Shown here: piece after piece, positions 50,367 through 59,401 of the stretch
Position numbering within the stretch: the stretch's first letter is position 1
How the letters are laid out: each line of letters opens with the position of its first letter
Source: Parafannyhessea umbonata
Lineage (GTDB): Bacteria; Actinomycetota; Coriobacteriia; Coriobacteriales; Atopobiaceae
DNA length: 64,000 bases
Reading direction: 5' to 3'
Assembly: GCF_900105025.1 (NCBI RefSeq)
Contig: NZ_LT629759.1
Coordinates: forward strand, 62,001-126,000
Program-made: the position numbers and the translations under genes
The notes under the pieces: model-generated
The model's database searches: none
Seen by the model: only the letters and a program-made list of their open reading frames with translations
What the model was told of the DNA's origin: nothing

Positions 50367-52982
50367 CTACTCGCCCTTGTGCTTGCCTGTCGAGAAGAGC
50401 GCGCCCAGCCGGTCGATGAACGACTCGCTCTTCGTGGCGCTGCCGCCCTTGGAGGACTTGGACTCGGACTTCGAGTCGCCCTTGGAGGCGTCGCCCTTCT
50501 CGCCCGTGGACTTCGCCTCTTTTACGCCGTCCACGACGTAGACAAACTGCACCTCGCTCACGTTGGTGTTCGACGGGTCCACGAACGAGTGCAGCTGGTA
50601 GTCCTGGCCGAGCTTCTGCCTGATGGTTTCCTTGAGCTTGTCGATGACCTTCTGGTCCAGTCCGTCGGTGGAGGACCTCAGCGTGTCGAGGCCGTCAGCG
50701 AGCGTGGCTGAGCCGCTCTGCGCCTGCGACGCCCCGCTCGCAAGCGTCTTGAGGCCGCCGTCGAGCGTGTGCGCGCCGGACGCGAGCTGGCCGGCACCGC
50801 TGTTGAGCCTCGTGGCGCCGGAGTCCAGCGTGTCGAGGCCGCCCTTGAGCCGCGACGCCCCGCCCGCGACCTGGCTTGCGCCGGATGCGGCCGCCGCGGC
50901 GCCGCCATCAAGCTGGCTGGCGCCGCTTGCGATGCCGGAAACCGCGCCGCCGATCGTGGTGGTGCCGCTCGTGGCCTTGAGCGAGCCCACGAGCGCGCTC
51001 ACGCCGGACGATACCTGCGCCGCGCCGTCGGACAGCTGCTTGAGCTGCCCCAGGTCGATGGCTCCCAGCTGCTGCTGCGTCTTGCCCACAAGCTCCTGCG
51101 AGCCGTCGAGCACCTTCTGCGAGCTGGCCAGCACGTCCGAGGACTCGCCGGCAACGTCCCTGACGCCGTCCTGCATCTGCGAGAGTGTGCCCTTGAGCGC
51201 CTCCGCGTCCTTCTGGAGCTTCGCGCCTGCCGTCTGCATGCCCTGCAGAGAAGTGCCAAGGCCCTTGATCGTGGTGAGCGCGCTGCCGGAGTCGCCCGCC
51301 GCCTTGTCGGCATACGTCGACGCCGTGGCAGCGCAGCCCGACGCCGTGTCCGCGCCCTTCTCGGCGGCCTTTGCCTGCTCGTCCGCAGCTTGGACCTTTG
51401 CGCGCTGGTCTGCGGTGAGCGAGGTGTCCGCCAAGAGCGCGTCCAGCTGCTGGCTTGCGGAGTCTGCGCTCGCTGCGGCCGCGTCCGCCGCCTGCTTCGC
51501 GCCGTCCGCCTCCTGCTTGGAGACCGTGGCCTCTGCCTGTGCGGTGCCGGCGGACGTGCCTGCCTGCTGCAGCGCCGTTGTGAGGCCGCCCGTGCCCTGC
51601 TCGATCGCAGTGAGGTCTCTCTTGACGGCCTCGGCCTGCTGGATGGCGCCCTGCGCGGCGGAGGACATGGTGCCTGCCTGCGACTTGATGGTCGCGAGCT
51701 TCTGCTGGATGCCGTCGAGCGTCTGGCGCGTCTGGTTGAGGCCCTGGTTGACCGTGAGCAGCTGCTGGGGCAGGGTGGAGGAAAGCGCCTGGTACAGCTG
51801 CTGCGTGCCACCGGACACCTGCTTTGCGCCGGAGTCGAGCCTGTCGAACGTGCCGCTCTGGCTGCGCAGGGTGTCGCGTAGGGCGCCGGCGCCCTGGCTG
51901 AGCTGCCTTGCGCCCGCCGCGAGCTTCGCGTTGCCGCTGCTGAGGCTCGCGCTGCCGGATGCCAACGTGTCGGCGCCTGCGTCGAGCTTGCCCGTGCCGG
52001 CCTTTGCCTCGCGCGTGCCTGCGGCGAGTTGGTCCGCGCCCGCGGCGAGCGTGCCTGCGCCCGTGGCCGCCTGGCCGGCGCCGTTGGAGAGGAGCCCCAG
52101 GGCGTCCCGCAGCCTTGCGCCGCCCGCGTCCAGCTGCCCCACGCCGTCCTGCAGCTTGGCCGTGGCGCTCGTGAGCTCGGAGGTGTCGATCTTGCTGGCG
52201 TCCAGGTCCAAGTCGAGCGGCATGGCGGCTATCTGCCAGCCGCCGTACGTGAAGTCGTGCGCGTCGCCCGTGACGTGCCAGTCGCCGTTCTGGCCCGGGA
52301 TGAGCACGTACGTGAGGACGGTGTTGCTGCCGCTGGTGGCAATGGTGGCGTTACTGGCCTGGTCAAGCTTGAAGTTCTGGTTGGGGAACGTGCCCTGCGC
52401 CTGCAGCAGGAAGCTCTTGGCAAAGTCTGCCGTGGCGGAGTCGTCGTCGAGGCCGTCCACCTTGAGCTCGATGTCGAGCTTGCCGCTCTTGCCCGCGAGC
52501 TTGCTTGGGCTCACGACCTTGCCGTCCAGCCGGTACGTTATCTGCACCTTCCAGGGGAGCTTGGTGTCCTTGCTCAGGTTGCCCTGGTAGTAGAAGGGCT
52601 CGCCCGCAACGGTCGTCAGGTCGACCTTGCCGTCACTCTGCTCCAGCTTCTTGTTGGTGGTGAGGTTCGTGAGCTTGTCGTAGGTGCCGGGGTCCTGGAT
52701 GTCCGTCTTGCTGGGCGTCTCGAACGCGTTCACGACGTAGGATTCGCCGGACGCGCCCGTGGCGTCGGTCTTCGTGTACACGACCTCGCGCTTTGCCGTG
52801 GAGGCGGTGCTGGCCCCGTGCGTCACGCTCTTCTCGCCCGTGGAGCCCGTGGTGCCGGACTCCGCCGCGATGGCCTGCGTGGCACCAAACGGGATGGTCA
52901 TGCTGAGGCCGAGCACCGCGCCAATGGCGCCGGCCGCGATTCTCTTTCCAAGGGGGATGGTGGATGCGTTCGTCTTGCTCAT
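50367..52982 (-). CDS. secreted heptad-repeat (YhgE/Pip-like) protein
   Basis: From ATG 52982 the product is 871 residues with a signal peptide (basic KRIAAGAIGAVLGLSM, cleavage after AIAA, about residue 35). A beta-rich N-terminal domain (to about 260) is followed by blocks of the seven-residue pattern xxxLxxG, for example LASGASQLDGGAAAAASGAS, and long coiled-coil Ala/Gln regions in the middle. The tail is charged and Ser/Lys-rich. It sits 29 bases after the MMPL transporter gene. It is likely a surface or periplasm-like partner of that exporter, perhaps in envelope assembly. Confidence 0.88.
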   Translation of the reverse strand: MSKTNASTIPLGKRIAAGAIGAVLGLSMTIPFGATQAIAAESGTTGSTGEKSVTHGASTASTAKREVVYTKTDATGASGESYVVNAFETPSKTDIQDPGTYDKLTNLTTNKKLEQSDGKVDLTTVAGEPFYYQGNLSKDTKLPWKVQITYRLDGKVVSPSKLAGKSGKLDIELKVDGLDDDSATADFAKSFLLQAQGTFPNQNFKLDQASNATIATSGSNTVLTYVLIPGQNGDWHVTGDAHDFTYGGWQIAAMPLDLDLDASKIDTSELTSATAKLQDGVGQLDAGGARLRDALGLLSNGAGQAATGAGTLAAGADQLAAGTREAKAGTGKLDAGADTLASGSASLSSGNAKLAAGARQLSQGAGALRDTLRSQSGTFDRLDSGAKQVSGGTQQLYQALSSTLPQQLLTVNQGLNQTRQTLDGIQQKLATIKSQAGTMSSAAQGAIQQAEAVKRDLTAIEQGTGGLTTALQQAGTSAGTAQAEATVSKQEADGAKQAADAAAASADSASQQLDALLADTSLTADQRAKVQAADEQAKAAEKGADTASGCAATASTYADKAAGDSGSALTTIKGLGTSLQGMQTAGAKLQKDAEALKGTLSQMQDGVRDVAGESSDVLASSQKVLDGSQELVGKTQQQLGAIDLGQLKQLSDGAAQVSSGVSALVGSLKATSGTTTIGGAVSGIASGASQLDGGAAAAASGASQVAGGASRLKGGLDTLDSGATRLNSGAGQLASGAHTLDGGLKTLASGASQAQSGSATLADGLDTLRSSTDGLDQKVIDKLKETIRQKLGQDYQLHSFVDPSNTNVSEVQFVYVVDGVKEAKSTGEKGDASKGDSKSESKSSKGGSATKSESFIDRLGALFSTGKHKGE

Positions 52983-53011
52983 GTCTGTCACTCCGTTCGT
53001 GGGGATGTGCA

Positions 53012-55132
53012 TTAGTTGGACGCCGGGGACGCCGGGGACGCCGCCGGCCGCTCGCTCTGGTCGCCGCGATAGAAGCCGATCTTGTGGCTGGTTACGCGCA
53101 CGAGGCCGTCAAGCAGCGTGAACAGCAGCGGCAGCACAAAGAAGATCAGGATGACGCTGATGAGGGCGCCACGTGCGATGAGCATGCCCACCTGCTGAAT
53201 CATGGGGCTGGACACGCTGAGGTAGATGCCCAGGCACGCCAGGATCAGGATGGAGCTCGACGTCATGATGGGCTGTGCGGTCTTCTCGATGGACTGGATG
53301 GAGGCGTCCGCCTTGGGCATGCGCCTGCGGCGCGCCAGGTACTCCTCCGTGAAGATGATGGCGTAGTCCACGGCGGCGCCCAGCTGCACGGCGTCTATCA
53401 CGAGGAACGCGACGAAGTTGATGGTCTGTCCCATGAGGTAGGGGACGGCCTCGTTCATCCAGATGGAGACCTCGATCGCCATGATGAGGATGACGGGGAT
53501 GGAGAGGGACTTGAACATCACGAGCAGCACGGCGCCAATTGCCAGGATCGAGGCGAGCTTCACCGTGGTGGAGTCCACGGACGTGACCGCCTTGATGTCC
53601 GCGTAGCTCACGGCGTTGCCCACGAGGCGGTACGTGCTGCCGTAGCGCGCCCTGCAGAGGCTGCGCACCCTCTTCACCAGGTCAAACGCCTGCCTCGACT
53701 CGTCCGGGATGCGCGACGTGAGGACGATGCGGCTGTAGCCGCCGCTAAAGAGCTGCTTGATCTGGCTCCTGTCTGCCAGCTGGCGGGGCAGGGCGGAGCT
53801 CGCGATGGTGGAGTACGAAAGCACGCTCTTGGTGGTGGGGAGCTTCTGGAGGTCCTCCACCAGGGCGTTCTCGTCGCCCCAGTGCTCGGCCGGCACCATG
53901 ATGGCCCAGGTCTGCGACTCGCCAAACGCCTTGTCGATCACGTCGCCGTCGATCTTGACCTGCGAGGTGGGCGACATGTTGGCCGCGGAGCCGTACGTGA
54001 AGCTCACGGACTGCGACGCCAGAAGCGCCGGCACCGCCAGCACGGCCGCGATCGCGAGCGCGGGCACGGCGCCTGCGTGGCACACCTTCGCCATGCGGCG
54101 GAAGGAGCGGAAGAACGGCTTGTGCATGGTCTTCGCAACGAGCCCGCGCATGTCGTACAAGATGCACGGCATCAGGAGCGTGATGGAGAAGAACGAGCAC
54201 ACGATGCCCTTGGCCAGTGCTATGCCCATGTCCGCACCGATCAGGAACTGCATGGCGCCGAGCGAGAGGAAGCCGAAGAACGTGACGGCGGCGGAGCTGA
54301 GGATGACGGGGAACGACTTGGTCATGGCGGCCACCATGGCCTCGAACTGGTCGTCGGTTTCCTGCTGCGCGCGGCCGAAGTTCGTGAGCAGCACGATGGA
54401 GTAGTCCATGGAGACCGCGAGCTGCAGCACGCTCGCCACGAGCTGCGTGATGGAGGATATGGTGCCGCGGAAGACGTTCGTGCCCATGTTGAGCACGATC
54501 GCGACGCCGATGGTGAGGAGCATCACGATGGGGTGCAGGTAGCTGGTGGTGTTGAGCGCAACCACCACGAGCACCACGATCACGGCGATCGTCATGATCT
54601 TGCCCATGTCCGTGTTGATGGTGGCCATGTTGGCCGCGTCGTCCGCGGCCGAGCCGTCGATCGCGACGGTCCTTGCGCCGGGCACCGCCTTCGCGAGCGC
54701 GCGTATGTGGTCTATCTGGCCCTGCTTCACGCCCGACTTGAGCACGGCCTGGAACAGGTAGCCCTTGCCGTCGTACCAGTCGGCGATCGTGTCCGCGTCC
54801 TGGGTCTCGAGCGGCTGGTCAACGTCCACCTCGTCGCCGAGCCACGTGACAGAGATCACGTCCTTCTCGCCCTTGAGGCTCTTGTCGAGGGCCTTGGCGT
54901 CCGGCAGGCTGATGCCCGTGACGTAGACGCGCGCGTTCGTGATGTCGTTGCCGTAGACGCGCTTCATGGCGTCCAGGTCCTGCGACGACTTTGCCGTCGG
55001 CGGAAGGTAGTCGCTCATGTTCGCATCGATCTTAACCTGCGGAATCAGGCACGCGCATATGACCGCCAGCACCACGAACACGCCGACGACCACCCTGCGG
55101 TGCCTGAGGATCCCGCGAAACAGCCTCTCCAT
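53012..55132 (-). CDS. MMPL family RND transporter
   Basis: From ATG 55132 the product is 706 residues. It shows the two-fold MMPL layout: a helix then a large external loop, a helix bundle with the proton-relay region VLQLAVSMDYSIVLLTNFGR, a second loop, and a second bundle with DAVQLGAAVDYAIIFTEEYL. These transporters export lipids or hydrophobic compounds using proton motive force. It precedes the heptad-repeat gene in one operon and faces a TetR gene. The start is chosen for the conserved MERLFRGILRHRRVVVG N-terminus. Confidence 0.93.
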   Translation of the reverse strand: MERLFRGILRHRRVVVGVFVVLAVICACLIPQVKIDANMSDYLPPTAKSSQDLDAMKRVYGNDITNARVYVTGISLPDAKALDKSLKGEKDVISVTWLGDEVDVDQPLETQDADTIADWYDGKGYLFQAVLKSGVKQGQIDHIRALAKAVPGARTVAIDGSAADDAANMATINTDMGKIMTIAVIVVLVVVALNTTSYLHPIVMLLTIGVAIVLNMGTNVFRGTISSITQLVASVLQLAVSMDYSIVLLTNFGRAQQETDDQFEAMVAAMTKSFPVILSSAAVTFFGFLSLGAMQFLIGADMGIALAKGIVCSFFSITLLMPCILYDMRGLVAKTMHKPFFRSFRRMAKVCHAGAVPALAIAAVLAVPALLASQSVSFTYGSAANMSPTSQVKIDGDVIDKAFGESQTWAIMVPAEHWGDENALVEDLQKLPTTKSVLSYSTIASSALPRQLADRSQIKQLFSGGYSRIVLTSRIPDESRQAFDLVKRVRSLCRARYGSTYRLVGNAVSYADIKAVTSVDSTTVKLASILAIGAVLLVMFKSLSIPVILIMAIEVSIWMNEAVPYLMGQTINFVAFLVIDAVQLGAAVDYAIIFTEEYLARRRRMPKADASIQSIEKTAQPIMTSSSILILACLGIYLSVSSPMIQQVGMLIARGALISVILIFFVLPLLFTLLDGLVRVTSHKIGFYRGDQSERPAASPASPASN

Positions 55133-55208
55133 CCTCCCAGGCGCTCCTTTCGATCTCGTTCGCCGGTATGTCGCGCTACTCCGGTCGAACATCCGTCCTA
55201 AGACGCTC

Positions 55209-55232
55209 ACATGTGGTAGAACATACACATGT
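55209..55232. promoter_or_regulatory. candidate TetR operator between the regulator and export operon
   Basis: ACATGTG (55209-55215) and CACATGT (55226-55232) form a perfect 7-bp inverted repeat with a 10-base spacer. It is AT-rich relative to the flanks and lies 77 bases before the transporter start and 147 before the regulator start. Confidence 0.6.
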
Positions 55233-55379
55233 TGAAAAATACCCAAGCACCTGGCGGGCACACGGCAGACTGGCTTTTTGAACAGCATTTCGAATCGTGT
55301 TTAAAACCCGACAGAGTGCCGCACAGGTGTGCGAGAGGAACGTGGCACCGTTCTGGTGCCGGGACACGTGGGAGGTAGC

Positions 55380-56006
55380 GTGGAAGCCATCAGAAACCGC
55401 AACGCGCAGAGGTCCGTCCGCCTTCTTGAGGAGGCCTTGACCCTGCTCATCGCCGAGAAGCCGTACGACAAGATCACCGTATCCGACATCACGCGCCGCG
55501 CGGACCTCAACCGCGGCACGTTCTACGCGCACTTCGACAGCGTGGACCAGCTGATGCGCCAGACGATGGAAGACCTGACGGAGAAGGTCTCCGCCTCCAT
55601 AGACCCGCTGGTCACGAACGCGTTCTTTCAGGACCCGATGCCGTTTCTGCGCCAGATAAGCAACTTCGTGTGCGACAACCTCGCCCTCACGCACAAGCTC
55701 GTGGACAACGACCGCCTGGGGCCGTTCCTGGGCGCGCTCATGGACCGCATAGAGCGCCACCTGCACGATATCGCCCGGCGCGAGGACCCCAACGGCGGCA
55801 ACTTCCCGCTGGAGACGGTGGACTTCCTGCTGGGGGGCATCCGCAACGCGTACGCCTCATGGCTGGAGGGCGCGTACGGAAACGAGGAGATAGACGACCT
55901 CAACCAGAGCCTGTGCGCGTTCATCAAGGCGATTGGCGTGGTGCTGGGGCAGCGCAAGAGCGAGCGCACCGCCGCGGACGCCGCTGACGGCGCGGACGGG
56001 GCGTAG
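55380..56006 (+). CDS. TetR/AcrR family regulator
   Basis: This is 208 residues from GTG 55380 (GGGAGGT upstream); upstream in-frame codons are not preceded by ribosome binding sites. The TetR HTH is NRNAQRSVRLLEEALTLLIA then KITVSDITRRADLNRGTFYAHF (about residues 7-55). The C-terminal ligand domain is all-helical. It is divergent from the MMPL operon, the usual layout for a repressor of an exporter, with a perfect inverted repeat in between. It almost touches the convergent HAD gene. Confidence 0.92.
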   Translation: MEAIRNRNAQRSVRLLEEALTLLIAEKPYDKITVSDITRRADLNRGTFYAHFDSVDQLMRQTMEDLTEKVSASIDPLVTNAFFQDPMPFLRQISNFVCDNLALTHKLVDNDRLGPFLGALMDRIERHLHDIARREDPNGGNFPLETVDFLLGGIRNAYASWLEGAYGNEEIDDLNQSLCAFIKAIGVVLGQRKSERTAADAADGADGA

Positions 56007-56013
56007 CGCCGCG

Positions 56014-56661
56014 CTAGAGATCCAACAGCTCGAAGGACGAGAAGAGCTCGTCCGCGGCGGAGAGGTCCTGCGGGACGCTCGAGCCTGTGTATCCCAGCGT
56101 GTGGACGCCCGCGGCCTGCGCCGACGCCACGCCGGAGGGGGAGTCCTCGAACGCGACGGCCTCGTGCGCCGCGACCCCAAGCGCCTTAAGCGCGCGGGCG
56201 TACGGCTCCGGGTCCGGCTTGTGGCGCGCGACGTCGTCTCCGCCCACGACGAGGTCGACCAGGTCCAGCAGGCCCACGCGTCCCAGCGCCGTCACGACGA
56301 GGCGGTGCTCCGTGGTAGAAACGACGGCCACGCGCGTTCCGCCCGCACGCAGGCGTCCCATGAGCTCGCGCGCGCCGGGGGACGCCTCGAGCGGCATCTC
56401 CTCGTAGATCACGTCGCTGGGGCGGCGGTGCGCGAAGAACTCCGCTGCGCTCACGTCCATGCCGTGTGCCCGGAAGAGGGCCGGGATCGACTCGAGGCCG
56501 TCGGTCCCGGCGAGCGAGTTCTTCTCGCCCTGCGTGGGCGTGATGCCAAAGTGGGCGTAGGCTTCGTCGTCGAGCTCGATGCCAAGGCGCTCCGTGTCTG
56601 CGAGCGTGCCGTCGAAGTCGAAGAGCGCCGCCTGTATGCGCGTGGGCCTTGGTATCGCCAT
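56014..56661 (-). CDS. HAD family phosphatase (beta-phosphoglucomutase-like)
   Basis: From ATG 56661 (GGGAGA upstream) the product is 215 residues. HAD motif I is FDFDGTLADTE (about 13-23), motif II VAVVSTTEH, motif III KPDPEPY and motif IV AFEDSPSGV. The cap domain is of the C1 helical type. Substrates could be sugar phosphates; the DFDGTLADTE start and cap length fit beta-phosphoglucomutase-like enzymes. It is divergent from the alpha/beta hydrolase, sharing the palindromic upstream region. Confidence 0.9.
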   Translation of the reverse strand: MAIPRPTRIQAALFDFDGTLADTERLGIELDDEAYAHFGITPTQGEKNSLAGTDGLESIPALFRAHGMDVSAAEFFAHRRPSDVIYEEMPLEASPGARELMGRLRAGGTRVAVVSTTEHRLVVTALGRVGLLDLVDLVVGGDDVARHKPDPEPYARALKALGVAAHEAVAFEDSPSGVASAQAAGVHTLGYTGSSVPQDLSAADELFSSFELLDL

Positions 56662-56755
56662 GGTGTCTCCCGTCGGTGTGGTGCCGGTGTGATGGCGTCC
56701 ATTGTAGCGTGGCGACGAGTTTTGCTCGGGAGCGACAAGTCGTGATGCGTGCGCT

Positions 56756-56790
56756 CTATATTTCGACTTATGGATTAAGTCAAAATATAG
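56756..56790. promoter_or_regulatory. long AT-rich palindrome in the divergent region
   Basis: CTATATTTCGACTTA (56756-56770) and TAAGTCAAAATATAG (56776-56790) are inverted copies with one mismatch and a 5-base spacer. A further GTAAGTC half-site appears at 56815. The region is AT-rich and lies between the HAD gene start (56661) and the hydrolase start (56865), so it could control both. Confidence 0.7.
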
Positions 56791-56864
56791 ATAGCTCATA
56801 ATTTGAGTTGCGTGGTAAGTCATGACATAAGGGGTAGCGGCGTCGCTGCGAGTGAGGAGGAGCT

Positions 56865-57767
56865 GTGCCCAGCGAGTACGCAGAGCTCATGAACGCGATA
56901 TTCAGGGACAGGCCGTGGGACGCGTCCCCGGAGGCGCACACGCACGAAGACCGGGACGGCGCCCCTGCCAGGCGGCCGCCGCGCACGCCCAAGGGCGTGA
57001 CGGTCGAGAAGATCGACCTCAACGGGCTGGGGGGCGAGCGGCTGACGAAGCGGGGCAACGCGGGCTGGGTGCTCTACGTGCACGGCGGCGGGTACATGTC
57101 AGGCTCTGCGCGCGAGCGCCGCGAGGTGTGCCAGTACATCGCGGACATGCACGGCCGCAACGTGATGAGCTGCAACTACCGCCTTGCCCCCGAGCACCTG
57201 TGGCCCGCGCAGATCGACGACACGCTCGCGGCGTGGGAGGGCGTACTCGCGCGGGGCGTCGACGCGGCAGACGTGATCGTCGCCGGAGAGTCCGCGGGCG
57301 GCACGCTGGCCCTCTCGCTCGCGTTCGCGCTCAAGGAGCGCGGTATGGCGCAGCCCGGAGGCATCATGGCGCTGTCGCCCTCCGTCACGCAGGCGGAGAG
57401 CCTCCCGTCGCACTCCGCCAACGTCGCCACGGACTACCTGCTGCGCGACGCGGTCGAGAAGGGCGCCCTCCGCATGGTGTATGGCGGCTCGGAATGCACG
57501 GAGGCGTTCCTGCGCAGTCCCGTGGTGTCCCCGCTGTACGGCGACTTTGCGGGCCTGCCGCCGGTCTTTCTCTCCGCATCTGACACGGAGTGCCTGGTGG
57601 ATGACGCACGCGTGCTCTACCAGCGGCTTTGCGAGGCGGGACACCCTGCGGCGCTCGACATTCGGCACGGGTGTCCCCACGCCTTCCAGATGTTTCCCCG
57701 TATGCCGGAGGCGCGCGACGCCCTTGCCGCGGGCTTTGCGTTCTTCGACCGGCACGCGCGGACGTAG
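56865..57767 (+). CDS. alpha/beta hydrolase, HSL family esterase
   Basis: This is 300 residues from GTG 56865 (GAGGAGG upstream). The oxyanion hole motif is HGGGYMSGSA and the nucleophile GESAGGTLAL, with Asp in SASDTECLVDD and His in CPHAFQMF. This is the hormone-sensitive-lipase esterase layout. It probably hydrolyses short-chain esters. Its upstream region holds the 35-bp palindrome, so its expression may respond to a specific regulator not encoded next to it. Confidence 0.9.
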   Translation: MPSEYAELMNAIFRDRPWDASPEAHTHEDRDGAPARRPPRTPKGVTVEKIDLNGLGGERLTKRGNAGWVLYVHGGGYMSGSARERREVCQYIADMHGRNVMSCNYRLAPEHLWPAQIDDTLAAWEGVLARGVDAADVIVAGESAGGTLALSLAFALKERGMAQPGGIMALSPSVTQAESLPSHSANVATDYLLRDAVEKGALRMVYGGSECTEAFLRSPVVSPLYGDFAGLPPVFLSASDTECLVDDARVLYQRLCEAGHPAALDIRHGCPHAFQMFPRMPEARDALAAGFAFFDRHART

Positions 57768-57786
57768 CGCGCTCCGCGCAGCCCTG

Positions 57787-58308
57787 CTACAGGCCCTGGA
57801 TCTGGCAGGAGCGCATGGTCTCGAGCGCGGCCTCGTGCTTCTGCGGCGTGACGCCGGCGCAGCACGCGGGGTCCACGGAGATGCGCGCCTCTGGCAGCAC
57901 GGCCTTCAGCAAGAGCGCGTTCGACACGACGCAGATGTCGGTGCACAGGCCCACGAGCTCAAGCTGCAGCTCCTCGTGCTGCGCCATCTGCCGCACGGCG
58001 CGCGCGAGCTCCGTCGAGCCAAACGTGGGCTTGTCGAACACGTGGTCCGCGGGCACGAGCTCCGCGACCTCCGACCGCAGCCGCCAGCCGTCCGTCCCCT
58101 TGATGCAGTGGGGGACGGGCAGATACGTGCCCTCCTGGGTGGAAAGGTAGTCTGCGGGGTGCGTGTCGCGCGTGGCGAACACGTCGCACGCGGGGTACGA
58201 GCGGATCTTCCGCACGACGGCCGGCACGATGGCCTGGGCCTCCGGCGTGCCGAGCGCGCCGTCGATGAAGTCGTTCTGCATGTCGATCACGATCAGGATT
58301 CTGCGCAT
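57787..58308 (-). CDS. isochorismatase/nicotinamidase family hydrolase
   Basis: From ATG 58308 (GGGAGG upstream) the product is 173 residues. The Asp-Lys-Cys triad is DMQNDF (9-14), DKPTFGSTEL and VGLCTDICVV. The ATRDTHPADYLST metal region, with Asp and His, resembles nicotinamidases. It would release ammonia from nicotinamide or a related amide. It is convergent with the esterase gene, 19 bases away. Confidence 0.9.
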   Translation of the reverse strand: MRRILIVIDMQNDFIDGALGTPEAQAIVPAVVRKIRSYPACDVFATRDTHPADYLSTQEGTYLPVPHCIKGTDGWRLRSEVAELVPADHVFDKPTFGSTELARAVRQMAQHEELQLELVGLCTDICVVSNALLLKAVLPEARISVDPACCAGVTPQKHEAALETMRSCQIQGL

Positions 58309-58397
58309 GGTGCCTCCCTCTGCGGGCGGGCCGCCGTGGCCCGCGTCCCTTGCTACCGACATGCTACCGCGTGCCGCGCGACCGCGGCGCGGGCGGC

Positions 58398-58403
58398 TAC
58401 AAT
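58398..58403 (+). promoter_or_regulatory. putative -10 box of the proline iminopeptidase-like gene
   Basis: TACAAT lies 52 bases before the GTG start at 58456. Confidence 0.45.
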
Positions 58404-58455
58404 GGCATCGCGCGGGCGTCCGTGGGGGACGCCGCGACGGCGTGAGGGGGCTGGC

Positions 58456-59382
58456 GTGTCTGACGATGCTACCGCAAGGGCGGGCGTGAAGGTGAGCGAG
58501 GGCTACATGCCCTTTGGCGAGTGGCAAACGTACTTTCGCGTCGCGGGCGACGTGCAGGCGGGGCTTGCCGCGGGCAAGGCGCCGCTTGTGTGCCTGCACG
58601 GAGGGCCGGGCTCCACGCACAACTACATGGAGCTGCTTGACCCGCTGGCCGCCGACGGCCGCGCCGTCATAAGCTACGACCAGCTGGGCTGTGGCAACTC
58701 GTACGTGGAGGGGCACCCGGAGCTGTGGCGCGCAAGGACCTGGGTGGACGAGCTCGAGGCGCTCGTGGCGTATCTGGGGCTCACCCGCTTCCATCTGCTG
58801 GGGCAGTCGTGGGGCGGCATGCTCGAGATAACGTATCTGGTGGAGCGCCAGCCCGCCGGCGTGCTGAGCGCGACCCTCAGCAGCACGCTGCCGTCCTCGC
58901 AGCTGTGGGGGCGCGAGCAGCACCGCATGGCAAGGATGCTTCCCGAGCAGGAGTGGCACGCGCTTGAGCGCGCCGAGGAGACCGGCCGCTTCGAGGGCGA
59001 GGCGTACCAGCGCGCGATCGACCACTACATGCAGCTGCACTGCGCGGACCTCGCGTACGGTCCGGACGCGCCGGAGTGCCTGCGTCGCCCCAAGCGCAGC
59101 GGCACGGAGTCGTACGTGACGGCGTGGGGTCCCAACGAACTCACGCCGCAGGGCACGCTGCGCGATTGGAACTACACGGACCGGCTGGACCAGATCCACG
59201 TGCCCACCCTCGTGGTGAGCGGCACGGACGACCTGTGCACGCCGCTTGTTGCCAAGACCATGGCGGACGGCATCCCCGGCGCGCGCTGGGAGCTGTTCGA
59301 GGGGTGCCGCCACATGTGCTATGCGGACGACACCCCTCGCTACCTGCGCATGATGCGCTCGTGGCTTGCCGCAAACGACTAG
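58456..59382 (+). CDS. proline iminopeptidase family alpha/beta hydrolase
   Basis: This is 308 residues from GTG 58456 (GAGGGGG upstream). Motifs are HGGPGSTHNYMEL for the oxyanion hole, LLGQSWGGMLEI with the nucleophile Ser, SGTDDLC with Asp and GCRHMCYADD with His. The HGGPG and GQSWGG pattern is typical of prolyl aminopeptidases and tricorn-factor-like enzymes. It would remove N-terminal proline from peptides. It ends 19 bases before the glgB stop on the other strand. Confidence 0.91.
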   Translation: MSDDATARAGVKVSEGYMPFGEWQTYFRVAGDVQAGLAAGKAPLVCLHGGPGSTHNYMELLDPLAADGRAVISYDQLGCGNSYVEGHPELWRARTWVDELEALVAYLGLTRFHLLGQSWGGMLEITYLVERQPAGVLSATLSSTLPSSQLWGREQHRMARMLPEQEWHALERAEETGRFEGEAYQRAIDHYMQLHCADLAYGPDAPECLRRPKRSGTESYVTAWGPNELTPQGTLRDWNYTDRLDQIHVPTLVVSGTDDLCTPLVAKTMADGIPGARWELFEGCRHMCYADDTPRYLRMMRSWLAAND

Positions 59383-59401
59383 CCGGCCCGGCGGGCAGCC
59401 G

